64,000 nucleotides of DNA, from contig NZ_JBATUH010000029.1 in assembly GCF_049671045.1 (NCBI RefSeq), positions 1 to 64,000 on the forward strand, in the 5' to 3' direction. The translations under genes and the position numbers were made by a program. The DNA is from Parvibaculum sp049671045 (GTDB lineage Bacteria; Pseudomonadota; Alphaproteobacteria; Parvibaculales; Parvibaculaceae). A model generated the notes under the pieces. The model saw only the letters and a program-made list of their open reading frames with translations, did not search any database and was not told the origin of the DNA. Positions within the stretch are counted from its first letter, which is position 1; each line of letters begins with the position of its first letter. Positions 17,784 through 28,826 of the stretch are shown here, in pieces.

Positions 17784-20700
17784 TCACCTCGTGCTCTTCG
17801 TCTGGTCGAGCGCCACCGTGCCCATGCGCTCGAGCTTGCCCCAGCCGACGAAGGGCCCTTTCAGCGCCGTCACGATCGAGCGCACCACGACCGAATACAT
17901 GAGCTGGCGATAGCCGAAGCGTTGCAGGACGAGCCACCAGAGCAGGCTCCACTGCTCGCGCCGTTCGAGCATGAAACCGAAGATCGCCGCCGCCAGATCG
18001 ACTACCACGAAGACGCAGTAGTAAATGGCGACGAGCTTGAGATCGGCATTGCGGAATTCCGCCCCATGCTGCGCCCAGGCGATCCACTGGCCAACGAGCT
18101 GCCAGACGAGCAGAAGATCGGCGAGCGGCGCCAGCGCCGTGAGCGCGATCTGGAAGAGCCACACCTGCGGCAGCGCGACCATGCCGAGCGCGCCATGGCG
18201 CGGATTGAAAGTGAGGGAGCGGTACTTCCACAGACATTGCAGCGTGCCATAGGACCAGCGGAAGCGCTGCCTGGCGAGATCGCCGAAGGTGGCGGGCGCC
18301 TCAGTCCATGCGATCGCGCTGCTGTCGAAGACGACGCGGTGCCCCGCCTTCTGGAGATGGATGGTGAGGTCCTGATCTTCCGCCAGCGTGTCGCCACGAA
18401 AGCCGCCAAGCTCCTCGAGCACCGACTTGCGCCAGGCGCCGACCGCGCCGGGCACGACGGTGAGCGTATCGAGCGCCGCCAGTGCGCGACGCTCCAGGTT
18501 CTGCGCGGCGATATATTCGAGCGCCTGCCAGCGCGTGACCATGTTGATGCGATTGCCGACCTTGGCATTGCCCGCGACCGCCCCGATGCTCTTGTCGCCG
18601 AACCAACGCACGAGGCGCGAAATCGTGTCGCGCTCGAACTGCGTGTCGGCATCGAGCGCGACGATGACGGCGCCCGTCGCCCTGGCGATGCCCACATTGA
18701 GCGCGTTCGCCTTGCCGCCATTCGGAATGTCGACGATCTCGACGCGAGGGTCGCTTGCAAAATTCGCATTGAGAATGCCGAGCGTGTCATCCTTCGAGCC
18801 GTCATTGACGACGATGACCTCGAGGTTCCGATAGTCGCTGGTGAGAATGCCCTTCACCGTCGAGACGATGACATTCTCTTCGTTATAGGCAGGCACGATG
18901 ACGGAGACGCGCTCGCCCGTCGTCGCCACGGGCGGCTCCGGTGTCCGCAGTTCCATCCGCCGCCGCCAGAGGCTCAGGCCCACAAGCAGCAGAAGCCTGC
19001 CGATGCCGAGCCAGATGGCGATGAAGAAGCACCAGTAGAGAACATGGCCGAGCGTCGAAAGCGTCATGAACACAGCGCGATCGGTCAGGAGCGCCAGCGT
19101 CGGCGGCAGGGGCGGCATCGCCTCTTCGCTCGTGAGCGGCACCAGCGCCGACGCGGGCACGAACTCATATCCCCTGGCGCGAAGCTCGTCGATGATGAGA
19201 GGCAGCGCCTCGACCGTCTGCGAGCGGTCGCCGCCCGCATCATGCAGCAGCACGATGTTGGTCGGCACATCGGGCTTGGCGGATTCGATCTGGTCGACCG
19301 TGCTCTCGACGATCTTCTGCGCACCCGGCATTTCCCAATCGAGCGGATCGACATGCTCGCCCACGGTCACATAGCCCATATCCTGCGCGATCTTGACCGG
19401 CACGATTTCCTCGTAATCGGTCGGCTCGGCATCACCGAGATAGGGCGGGCGGAAGAGGCGCAGCGAGCGGCCGGTCAGTGCCTCGAAGAGACGCTGCGTC
19501 GCGTTGAGTTCGAGCTTCACCGCCTGTTCGGGCGTGATGGAAAGATTGGGATGCGTGAAGGTGTGGCTTCCGACCTCATGGCCCTCGGCGAGAATGCGCT
19601 TCACAAGTCCGGGATTGGATTCCGCATTGCTGCCGATGATGAAGAAGGTCGCGGGAACGTGCTTCTCCTTCAATATGTCGAGGATCTGCGGCGTCCATTC
19701 GGGATCGGGGCCATCGTCGAATGTGAGCGCGACCTTCTTCGGTGCGCCACCGAACTGCCTGATGACATAGGTCGTCGGCAGTCTCGTATAGACCTCGTCA
19801 TTGATGTCGCCGGTCTTGGCGTCGATCTCGAATTTGCGCGCGCCTGTCGTCGGCTCCGCCGCCACGCTCAGAAACTCGCCCTGCCCTTCAAAGTCGATGT
19901 CGTTGATGATCGGAATTTCGGCAAGCTCGGCCGGTGCGGCCGCGTTGTAGGGCCTGCCCATGACGGACCAGATCGTCGGGTCCTCCGCGCCGATGCGCCA
20001 GAGGGCATAGCCAGCGGGCTCGTAAGGGTCGGCCGCGTGAATCTGGTTGAAGGCCGTGACCGCGTCGAGGAACCAGACATCGTGGCGGACGGAATTGTCC
20101 TCGAGATAGGAGAAGTGCGGATTGTTGGTGGCGTCGTCAAATTCGACATTGGCGCCGGAATCATGCGCGGCAAGCACCGCATCCTGAAATGAAAGACTGT
20201 CGACCGTGCCGCCGTTCCAGTCATAGGCATAGCTGCCGATGGCGATGATGGTGCGCTCGGGATCGAGCAGCTTCATGCGCTTGTCGATGACGCCCTCGAA
20301 CCAGCTCTGGCTCGCGATGCTTCCCGGCTCGCTCGTCACCCAATGTTCGTCATAGGCCATGAGCACGGTGTAATCGACGATCTTTGCAATCTGGGCAAAA
20401 GGCCAGGTGTCGTCGCCGACGGGCGTTGCGATGGCAACCACCCAGCCATGCGCCTCGAAGGCGGTTTCGAGCTCCTCCAGAAAGCGCAGCAGGTTCCGCC
20501 GCGCCGGCACCGGCAGGTCTTCGAAATCCACCACCACGCCCTGCAGCTTGTGATCGCCGACGAAGCCGGCGACATCCTCGACGAGAGCCTGCCGCCGCGC
20601 GGGATCGGCAAGGAGGCGCGCGAGGCCGGGGCCATCCCACTTTCCCTGACTTGCGTTCTGAAGGGTCGGCAGAATGGCGACGCCCGGCTTGTTGTCCCGG

Positions 20701-21212
20701 ATGTAATTATCGACCTTGGCATCGAACGCCTTGTTGAGCGCGAGATCGGGCCCCTGAAGATTGAGCCATGTGGGCATCACCCAGTCGAGATGGGGCAGCG
20801 TGCGCTGAAGCGACGCGAAATTCGTCGAGCCCCAGCTCGGATAGAAGGCGATCGAAAGCGGGCGTCCCTGCTGCGGCTTCAGGATTCCGGCTGTGAGGTT
20901 TCTGTGCAGGCCATGTTCGGCCCTGTGCTGGCGCTCGCGCGCGAGCTTCTCGCGCCGGGCGCGGGCTTCCTCGGCGAGCCTTGCCGCCGAGCGCAGAAGG
21001 CCGGGCGATGTGGCCTTGTTCTCAAGCTCGGCCGTCGGCACGGCGCTCAACTGGCCGGGAAGCTTGAGGCTCTGGAAATGAGGCACGGCAAGAAGGCTGG
21101 CGAGAAAGGCGATCCCGATGAGCGTGCTGGCGATCGCCACCGCCCATCCAATGAAGGAGACATGCGCCGCGCGGCGCCCCGTTGCGTCGAAAAAGATCGG
21201 CTTGTTCGCCAT
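17784..21212 (-). CDS. Three-domain polysaccharide enzyme: GH18-like hydrolase, NodB deacetylase, GT2 synthase
   Basis: A single 1142-residue membrane protein. After an N-terminal membrane anchor (about 21-43) comes a GH18-like domain (about 100-435; GVVVDFEDLP with the D-x-E acid near residue 227). Next is a polysaccharide deacetylase/NodB domain (about 485-690; VALTFDDGPDPEW and EVGSHTFTHPNL supply the metal-binding Asp and two His). A membrane segment follows (about 711-746), then a processive GT2 domain (about 765-1000; VSVIVPAYNEEN, VVNDGSKDD, ALDADTQFE, LAEDQDL, and R-F-R-W in the Q/RxxRW motif), with several C-terminal membrane segments. It likely makes, deacetylates and trims a beta-linked GlcNAc-type polymer. 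The start is ATG 21212. Confidence 0.88.
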   Translation of the reverse strand: MANKPIFFDATGRRAAHVSFIGWAVAIASTLIGIAFLASLLAVPHFQSLKLPGQLSAVPTAELENKATSPGLLRSAARLAEEARARREKLARERQHRAEHGLHRNLTAGILKPQQGRPLSIAFYPSWGSTNFASLQRTLPHLDWVMPTWLNLQGPDLALNKAFDAKVDNYIRDNKPGVAILPTLQNASQGKWDGPGLARLLADPARRQALVEDVAGFVGDHKLQGVVVDFEDLPVPARRNLLRFLEELETAFEAHGWVVAIATPVGDDTWPFAQIAKIVDYTVLMAYDEHWVTSEPGSIASQSWFEGVIDKRMKLLDPERTIIAIGSYAYDWNGGTVDSLSFQDAVLAAHDSGANVEFDDATNNPHFSYLEDNSVRHDVWFLDAVTAFNQIHAADPYEPAGYALWRIGAEDPTIWSVMGRPYNAAAPAELAEIPIINDIDFEGQGEFLSVAAEPTTGARKFEIDAKTGDINDEVYTRLPTTYVIRQFGGAPKKVALTFDDGPDPEWTPQILDILKEKHVPATFFIIGSNAESNPGLVKRILAEGHEVGSHTFTHPNLSITPEQAVKLELNATQRLFEALTGRSLRLFRPPYLGDAEPTDYEEIVPVKIAQDMGYVTVGEHVDPLDWEMPGAQKIVESTVDQIESAKPDVPTNIVLLHDAGGDRSQTVEALPLIIDELRARGYEFVPASALVPLTSEEAMPPLPPTLALLTDRAVFMTLSTLGHVLYWCFFIAIWLGIGRLLLLVGLSLWRRRMELRTPEPPVATTGERVSVIVPAYNEENVIVSTVKGILTSDYRNLEVIVVNDGSKDDTLGILNANFASDPRVEIVDIPNGGKANALNVGIARATGAVIVALDADTQFERDTISRLVRWFGDKSIGAVAGNAKVGNRINMVTRWQALEYIAAQNLERRALAALDTLTVVPGAVGAWRKSVLEELGGFRGDTLAEDQDLTIHLQKAGHRVVFDSSAIAWTEAPATFGDLARQRFRWSYGTLQCLWKYRSLTFNPRHGALGMVALPQVWLFQIALTALAPLADLLLVWQLVGQWIAWAQHGAEFRNADLKLVAIYYCVFVVVDLAAAIFGFMLERREQWSLLWWLVLQRFGYRQLMYSVVVRSIVTALKGPFVGWGKLERMGTVALDQTKSTR

Positions 21213-21491
21213 GATCACCCGGTCGACATCGGCGGCCCGTCCAGGAGCCCCGAACCGAACTCCGTTGCAATCTATCACGCCGGAGGTCGGGCGCCGCCCC
21301 CTTCCGCCGAAAAAGCGCGGCTGGAAGGTGCCATGCTGGAACCCGTGTGCCCATGCGTCACGCGGAATCCGCGGGACGTGTCGCCGCGTTTCCGTAATCT
21401 CGGGCCCGATTTGAGCCTTATTGCGGCGGGCCTATGGCAAAACTGCGGTGGCCGCGTCATATTCGCCGCTCCCGCCCCTCCCAGAAACGCC

Positions 21492-22397
21492 ATGACACGC
21501 GGCACCGCCGACATACTCCTTCTGCTTGCCGCCCTGATCTGGGGGCTCGCCTTTGTCGGCCAGGCAACCGCCATGGCGCATGTGGGGCCGTTCACCTTCA
21601 TCGGCGCGCGCTTCCTGCTCGCCTCTCTCGCGGTTCTGCCCTTCGCGCTCCGCGAGGCCGCCGCCGCGCCTGAAATTCCGGTGCGCCGCCGCCTCGGCCT
21701 TCTCGGCATCGGCGTCGTGTTCTTTCTGGCCGCCAGTCTTCAGCAGATCGCCCTTCTCAGCACGAGCGTCACCAATGCGGGCTTCCTGACCGCGATCTAT
21801 GTCGTCCTCGTCCCGGCGATCGGCGCCCTCGCCCTTCGCCACCGGCTACCGGGCGCGATCTGGCCGGCCGCGCTCCTGTCGCTCGCCGGAACATTCCTGC
21901 TTGGCGGCGGCAGGATCGACGGGCTCAATTCGGGCGACTGGCTCGTCATCGCCGGGGCCGTCTTCTGGGCGGTGCAGATCCTCGCTCTCGGCCATCTCGC
22001 CTTCGATCTCCGCCGCCCCTTCGCGACAGCGCTCGGCCAGTTCGCCATCGCCACGCTGCTGGGGCTCGCGCTGGGGCTCGCTTTTGAGACCCCGAGCCTT
22101 GCCGGACTTGCCGCCGCCTGGCGCGAAATCGCCTATACGGGCATCGTCTCGGGCGGCCTCGCCTTCACCCTGCAATCCATCGCGCAAGGCCACACGCCGC
22201 CCGCCGACAGCGCCATTCTTCTCTCCATGGAGAGCCTCTTCGCCGCGCTTTTCGGCGCCCTGCTGCTCGGCGAACGTCTCGATCTGCTCGGCTGGATCGG
22301 GGGCGGCTTCGTGCTCGCGGCGGCTATCATCGTGCAGGTCGGTCCGCTCCTCGCCGCCCGCTACCGGACAAATCCGCTCGGCAGCGGACCGAAGTGA
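21492..22397 (+). CDS. EamA/DMT family transporter
   Basis: The 301-residue integral membrane protein has about ten hydrophobic helices in two EamA repeats, beginning LLLLAALIWGLAFVGQ and repeating from about residue 155 (WLVIAGAVFWAVQILALGHL). ILLSMESLFAALFGALLLGE near the end is a signature of the family. Such proteins export metabolites or amino acids. The start at MTRGTADILL follows an AT-poor 279-base gap (21213-21491) in which I see no gene. The substrate is unknown. Confidence 0.9.
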   Translation: MTRGTADILLLLAALIWGLAFVGQATAMAHVGPFTFIGARFLLASLAVLPFALREAAAAPEIPVRRRLGLLGIGVVFFLAASLQQIALLSTSVTNAGFLTAIYVVLVPAIGALALRHRLPGAIWPAALLSLAGTFLLGGGRIDGLNSGDWLVIAGAVFWAVQILALGHLAFDLRRPFATALGQFAIATLLGLALGLAFETPSLAGLAAAWREIAYTGIVSGGLAFTLQSIAQGHTPPADSAILLSMESLFAALFGALLLGERLDLLGWIGGGFVLAAAIIVQVGPLLAARYRTNPLGSGPK

Positions 22398-22435
22398 CCC
22401 TTTTCCTGATCGCGCGGTAAGGCCATATTGGCGGC

Positions 22436-24763
<2,328 letters not shown>

Positions 24764-24862
24764 ACTTACCCTTCATCCCGGACAGTCGTCCGTCCACGTC
24801 TTGCTTTTGACAAGAAATCCCGCGACACTTGCCGCCTGACACGCCTTTCGGGGGGAAGCGAC

Positions 24863-25579
24863 GTGGAAGATTCAAGCATCTATCGGGATTTCAATTGGGC
24901 GGCAGATCATGCAGTGCGGCAGTATCATGCCGCCCTGCCTTATCTCGTCTCCGACGGCGCAATCCGCCTCTATATCCTGTTCGCCGCGTTCTCCGTACTG
25001 GCGCTTTCCGTCTGGCTTTCCTACAGATCGATGTCCAAGCTGAAAGGCATCGAGGAAGACGTATTCGCCATCAAACGTCGTGGGCCCAAACCCACGAAAC
25101 CAGCTTCCATTGATGCGGCCCGGGATCGCCTGAATGCCTTCCGTAAGGTTATGTGGCGCGCCTATTTCCTTACTCTGCTCGTCTTTGTGATATCCGGTTT
25201 TCTGATCCCGTCCACAGGACTCTATCTGAGCGGTGTCTATTACAAATGGCTCGATCCGATGGGAGCGCCTTTTGTGTCGTTACATGGCGGCGACGTAGTG
25301 ACATCTCCGCACGATGCGGAACTCGCCCTCTTCGTCGTCAATCAACTGACACATGGCGCACTGATGGATTTTCTCGAAGTCTTTCACGTCGACTTCGGCG
25401 CGATAGCCAACAATCCTGAAAACTACCTGTTCTCGTTCGCGGTCCTTACCTATCGCAGCTTTGTCGGAACCTTCGCCTTCGCACTGCTGTTCTTTCTGCG
25501 CCGCGCCATCGTGATTGCCTGGCAGATGCCGACGGCAGAGGAGCTCTACCCAACGCCCGACAAGGCTGCCGCGACCTGA
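24863..25579 (+). CDS. Uncharacterised membrane protein, about three transmembrane helices
   Basis: I do not recognise this 238-residue family. Hydrophobic segments lie at about 34-54 (LYILFAAFSVLALSVWLSYR), 100-122 (AYFLTLLVFVISGFLIPSTG) and 188-215 (SFAVLTYRSFVGTFAFALLF). Between the last two is a soluble loop of about 65 residues holding HGGDVVTSPHDAELALFVVN. Translation starts with GTG behind a GGGGGGAAG ribosome site. Codon use looks slightly less GC-biased than in the neighbours. It follows uvrB by 99 bases that include a TTGACA at 24807-24812, so it may have its own promoter. Confidence 0.65.
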   Translation: MEDSSIYRDFNWAADHAVRQYHAALPYLVSDGAIRLYILFAAFSVLALSVWLSYRSMSKLKGIEEDVFAIKRRGPKPTKPASIDAARDRLNAFRKVMWRAYFLTLLVFVISGFLIPSTGLYLSGVYYKWLDPMGAPFVSLHGGDVVTSPHDAELALFVVNQLTHGALMDFLEVFHVDFGAIANNPENYLFSFAVLTYRSFVGTFAFALLFFLRRAIVIAWQMPTAEELYPTPDKAAAT

Positions 25580-25630
25580 CTGAGCCCGAGAGAGTTCGCC
25601 CCTTCACTCCACCCTCTGTATTCACACGTC

Positions 25631-25774
25631 ATGGCCCGGCTTGTCCGGGCCATCCATGTCTTTCGGACACGAAGAGAGTAAGACGTGGATGACCCGCGTG
25701 AAGCGGGTCATGCCGGGGTGGATGGTGTGACGCGGGGCTACCCCCTCCCAACCCTCCCCCTCAAGGGGGGAGGG
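25631..25774. repeat. Composite of three palindromic intergenic repeats
   Basis: Three hairpins lie in series: ATGGCCCGG/CCGGGCCAT (25631-25639, 25645-25653), ATGACCCGC/GCGGGTCAT (25689-25697, 25703-25711), and CCCTCCCCC/GGGGGAGGG around a short loop (25752-25774). All three are word types widespread in intergenic DNA of Hyphomicrobiales and related orders. They occupy the whole gap between two convergent genes and may also serve as terminators. Confidence 0.75.
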
Positions 25775-25794
25775 CTATCAGGCGGTTCGCCGGC

Positions 25795-26685
25795 TTACCT
25801 CTGCGGCCTTCCGCCGACGATCGAGACGCGCTCGCCCTGACGCGAATAGGGGTAGTAGTCCCAGACCGCGTGATGCTGCGCGCAGCGATTGTCCCAGAAG
25901 ACGAGCGTGTTCGGCTCCCAGCGCACGCGGCACTGGAAGACCGGATTGCTCTCCAGATGCCGCCACAGCATTTCGAGAAGCCCCGCGCTTTCCGAAGGCG
26001 TCAGCCCCTCGATATGCGTGGTGAAGCCGCGATTGACATAGAGGAGCTTCCGCCCCGTCTCCGGGTGGCGCGCGATGACGGGATGCCTCGTCTTCGGCCA
26101 GCCGCCTTCCGGCGCCGCCTTGCCATAGCCGCCCGTATAGGGCTTGGCGCCGTCATGCACAGCGTCGAGCCCTTCGAGGAAGGCCTTCATCGCTGGCGAA
26201 AGCGTCTCATAGGCCTCATAGGCGCTGAGGAAGCAGGTGTCGCCACCGTAGCCGATTTCCGGAATCCGCGTGATGTAGAGCATCGAGCCGAAAGGCGGCT
26301 CCTCGTCGCAGGTCACATCCGCGTGCCAGCCTTCGCCCGCCACATAGCGCGAGTTCTGATCGGCCTTGATCGGCAGGATTTCGGGGTCGCCCTTGGGCTC
26401 GCCCTCCTTCGCCGCCGAATGATAGGGATGCGTGTGCAGCTTGCCGAAATAGCGTCCGAAGCGCTTGTGGTCCTCGCGCGTGAGTGTCTGATCGCGGAAG
26501 ACGAGCACCAGATGATCGGCGAAAGCCTGCTTCACTTCGGCGAGCTGCGCCTCGTCGAGCGGCCGCGAGAGATCGACGCCCTCGACCTCCGCCCCGATGA
26601 CCGGCGTCAGCGGCGCGACGCCGATGGTCTTGTACTCCCGCCTTCCCTCCGTGCGTGCGATGCGCATATGAGCCCTGCTCGCCAT
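25795..26685 (-). CDS. TauD/TfdA family Fe(II)/2-oxoglutarate dioxygenase
   Basis: The 296-residue enzyme shows the TauD iron triad H121-x-D123 (GWHADVTCDEEPP) and distal H271 in WDNRCAQHHAVWDYYP, followed by the 2-oxoglutarate-binding arginine in GERVSIVGGR. Family members oxidise taurine, alkyl sulfates, phenoxyacetates or similar small acids and release the heteroatom group. The start at MASRAHMRIA has a GAGGAGG ribosome site. It is divergent from an IclR regulator that probably controls it. The substrate cannot be read from the sequence. Confidence 0.92.
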   Translation of the reverse strand: MASRAHMRIARTEGRREYKTIGVAPLTPVIGAEVEGVDLSRPLDEAQLAEVKQAFADHLVLVFRDQTLTREDHKRFGRYFGKLHTHPYHSAAKEGEPKGDPEILPIKADQNSRYVAGEGWHADVTCDEEPPFGSMLYITRIPEIGYGGDTCFLSAYEAYETLSPAMKAFLEGLDAVHDGAKPYTGGYGKAAPEGGWPKTRHPVIARHPETGRKLLYVNRGFTTHIEGLTPSESAGLLEMLWRHLESNPVFQCRVRWEPNTLVFWDNRCAQHHAVWDYYPYSRQGERVSIVGGRPQR

Positions 26686-26762
26686 GATGTCCTCCTCATC
26701 ATTGCGTCGCGGATTGCGACCCTTCGCCGGAAGGCTAGCGCCGCGGGGCTGGCATCACGCAG

Positions 26763-26792
26763 CGGAAAGTTCCAATATTCCGCTCAACGGAA
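26763..26792 (+). promoter_or_regulatory. Paired GGAA/TTCC dyads between the TauD and IclR genes
   Basis: TTCCG-CTCAA-CGGAA (26778-26792) is a perfect 5-bp dyad, preceded by CGGAA-A-GTTCC (26763-26773). Together they make a double palindrome in the divergent promoter region, 51 bases before the IclR start. IclR-family regulators usually bind palindromes of about this size. Confidence 0.55.
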
Positions 26793-26843
26793 CAGCCAGG
26801 ATGGCGGCGCCGCGAAACGGCGGAAAAACCGGGAAGAGATGGC

Positions 26844-27692
26844 ATGTCCGAAACGGCAAAACCCGCCCGCGAGCCCGTCGCCCGCGCGCTCAGCGTGCTC
26901 GAGGCGCTGAACCGCGCGCCGCTCCTCCATGTGGGCGAAATCGCCGAGGCGACCGGCCTGCCGAAATCCTCCGTCGTTCGCCTGCTCACACAGCTTGCCG
27001 ATGCGGGCTATGCCGAGCGCATGTCGCGCATGGCGGGCTGGCGCGCAACTTCGCGCGTCCTGCGGCTTGCCTCCGGCGTACGCGAAAGCGACCTCGTCGC
27101 CGAGGCCGCGCGCGAGCCCATGTACGCCTTCACACGCAAATATCGCTGGCCGGTCTTTCTCGGCATCCCTCAGGGCCACGAAATGATTGTGCGTTTCGGC
27201 ACGGCGTCGGAGAGCCCTCTAGCTCTCGACCCCGTCGTCCACAATCTGCCGACGACATTTCTTCTGAGCGCGCTGGGCCAGGCGTGGCTCGCCTTCTGTC
27301 CGGCGGCAGAGCGCGACGACGTCATCGCCCGGCTTGCGCAGTCGCGCCGCGCGAGCGACCGCCTCGCCCGCGATCGCGCCGACCTCGATCGGATCCTCGC
27401 CCGCGTGCGCAAGCGCGGCTATGCGATCACCGACGAGGCGACGCGCCGCATGACGGCGAAAGTGATCCGCAGCGCGCTCGAGGCTCGCAAGCGCGCCACT
27501 GGCCTCGGCGTGCCGATCCTCGCGGGCCCGCGCATACTCGGCGCGCTCTCGCTGCGCTATTTCCGTTCGAGCCTCAGCGACACCGAGGCGGCGCGGACCT
27601 ATCTCGAGCCGATGCGCGATCTGGCCCGGGAGATCGCGGCGAAAGCCGCCATGGCCGCGCACTTGTCCGGCAATGAAAAAGGAACACGATGA
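26844..27692 (+). CDS. IclR family transcriptional regulator
   Basis: The 282-residue regulator has an N-terminal winged HTH (about 12-75: ARALSVLEALNRAPLLHVGE, LPKSSVVRLLTQLADAGY) and a C-terminal GAF-like IclR effector domain (about 90-265; MYAFTRKYRWPVFLGIPQG, LLSALGQAWLAFCP, GVPILAGPRILGALSLRYF). The segment order resembles the MhpR branch that senses aromatic acids. It is divergent from the TauD-like dioxygenase and overlaps the next gene by ATGA, so the three form one control unit. Confidence 0.9.
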   Translation: MSETAKPAREPVARALSVLEALNRAPLLHVGEIAEATGLPKSSVVRLLTQLADAGYAERMSRMAGWRATSRVLRLASGVRESDLVAEAAREPMYAFTRKYRWPVFLGIPQGHEMIVRFGTASESPLALDPVVHNLPTTFLLSALGQAWLAFCPAAERDDVIARLAQSRRASDRLARDRADLDRILARVRKRGYAITDEATRRMTAKVIRSALEARKRATGLGVPILAGPRILGALSLRYFRSSLSDTEAARTYLEPMRDLAREIAAKAAMAAHLSGNEKGTR

Positions 27693-28249
27693 ACTCGACC
27701 AGCACCCTCCTCATCGGCACGACTGGCATGCTGAAGGCCGCGGCGTTGCACGCCGTCGCGCGGTCGAAGCAGGCCGTGCTCCTTTCGCGGCATGCGGAGG
27801 ACTTCACCTTCGGCAGCGACACGCTCGACCGCAAGCTGACGCGGCTTGCTCTCTCCTATGAGGACGAGGCGGCGTTTCTCGACGCCGTGGCGGCGCAAGC
27901 GCCCTATGACCTCGCGCTCACATGGATCAGGCCGCGCGGCGAAATCCTTCGCGCCGCGCTGGACGGCATGATCGCGCCGGGCGGCACGCTTATCGAGGTG
28001 ATGGGGAGCCGCTCGATCCTTCTCGGGACGAGCGGCGAAGCTTCGCTCGCCGAGCGGCGGGCCGGCGCTCTGGCGCTTCAGCCGGGCGTTACCTATGCGC
28101 AAGTGATCCTCGGCTTCGTCATCGAGGAGACGGGCTCGCGCTGGCTCCGGCATGAGGAGATTTCGGCCGCCGCTATCGCGCAGATGGAGCACCCCCAACC
28201 GCGCCTCGTCGCGGGCACGCTGGAGCCCTGGGAGAGACGGCCGCAATAA
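27689..28249 (+). CDS. Small putative Rossmann-fold protein coupled to the IclR gene
   Basis: The 186-residue protein opens with a nucleotide-binding-like loop, TLLIGTTGMLKAAALHAVAR, and follows the beta/alpha pattern of a short NAD(P)-binding protein (DLALTWIRPRGEILRAALDG, GTLIEVMGSRSILL). It lacks the YxxxK catalytic pair of short-chain dehydrogenases. Its ATG overlaps the IclR stop, so translation is coupled. I cannot assign a function; a sensor or accessory protein for the dioxygenase pathway is possible. Confidence 0.65.
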   Translation: MNSTSTLLIGTTGMLKAAALHAVARSKQAVLLSRHAEDFTFGSDTLDRKLTRLALSYEDEAAFLDAVAAQAPYDLALTWIRPRGEILRAALDGMIAPGGTLIEVMGSRSILLGTSGEASLAERRAGALALQPGVTYAQVILGFVIEETGSRWLRHEEISAAAIAQMEHPQPRLVAGTLEPWERRPQ

Positions 28250-28276
28250 AGCCGCTCGCCGCCCACGGACGCGGCT

Positions 28277-28307
28277 TCTGGATTGCCGGGGTAAGCGTGG
28301 CAATGAC
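28277..28307. repeat. Short palindromic intergenic repeat
   Basis: ATTGCC (28282-28287) and GGCAAT (28299-28304) form a dyad within the common alphaproteobacterial word CTGGATTGCCGGG...GGCAATGACG. It lies between two convergent genes. Confidence 0.55.
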
Positions 28308-28317
28308 GAAGTAAACG

Positions 28318-28749
28318 CTACCGCTTTCCCCGCAGCCGCTTGCGTTTCTCGGCGAAATACATCGCCTCGAGCTTCAGCCCGTCCGGGTCGAGGAAATAGA
28401 CCGCGCGGTAGCCTTCGCCATAGTCCGGATAATCCGCAGGCGGATCGATGACCTCCGCGCCCATTTCCACGAGCCGCTCATAGACCTTGTCGACGTCGCC
28501 CGGCCGCGAAAGCTCGAAGGCATAATGATGGAAGCCGACATCGCCGATGTGATGCTTGTGTTTCTTGCCTTTGGCGTCTGCTTCGGTGATCCAGTACATG
28601 GTGCGGCCATTGTTCCAGCCGACCGTCTTGCCGAATTCCCATTCGCGCTCGAAGCCCATGAAGCCGAGCAGATCTTCGTAGAATGCGGCCGAACGCCTGA
28701 GATTGCCGACGCGGATGGCGAGATGATCGATGCCGAGGACGCGGACCAT
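28318..28749 (-). CDS. VOC (glyoxalase/bleomycin-resistance) family protein
   Basis: The 143-residue protein has the paired beta-alpha-beta-beta-beta units of the vicinal-oxygen-chelate fold. GIDHLAIRVGNLRRSAAFYE gives the first metal-binding His, GFHHYAFELSRPGDVDKVYE the next unit, and YFLDPDGLKLEAMYF the terminal metal-binding Glu. Members act as lyases, dioxygenases or binding proteins. The start at MVRVLGIDHL matches the fold's beginning. It lies 77 bases after the GNAT gene on the same strand and may share its transcript. Confidence 0.85.
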   Translation of the reverse strand: MVRVLGIDHLAIRVGNLRRSAAFYEDLLGFMGFEREWEFGKTVGWNNGRTMYWITEADAKGKKHKHHIGDVGFHHYAFELSRPGDVDKVYERLVEMGAEVIDPPADYPDYGEGYRAVYFLDPDGLKLEAMYFAEKRKRLRGKR

Positions 28750-28826
28750 TGGCTGCCTCCTTCGCTTTCGCTCCCAGCGCAGCAGCGTCGCGCAGGCGGC
28801 GCGCCCGCGCAAGGCGCGGCAAAGGG

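Noticed and set aside
17922..20192. Plus-strand reading frame of 756 codons opposite the polysaccharide synthase gene
   Set aside because: It is antisense to a gene with three intact enzyme domains. Its translation is a low-complexity Arg/Asp/Glu mix typical of high-GC shadow frames.
20343..21491. Long upstream extension of the EamA transporter frame
   Set aside because: This part is antisense to the polysaccharide gene and non-hydrophobic. Transporter homology begins at ATG 21492.
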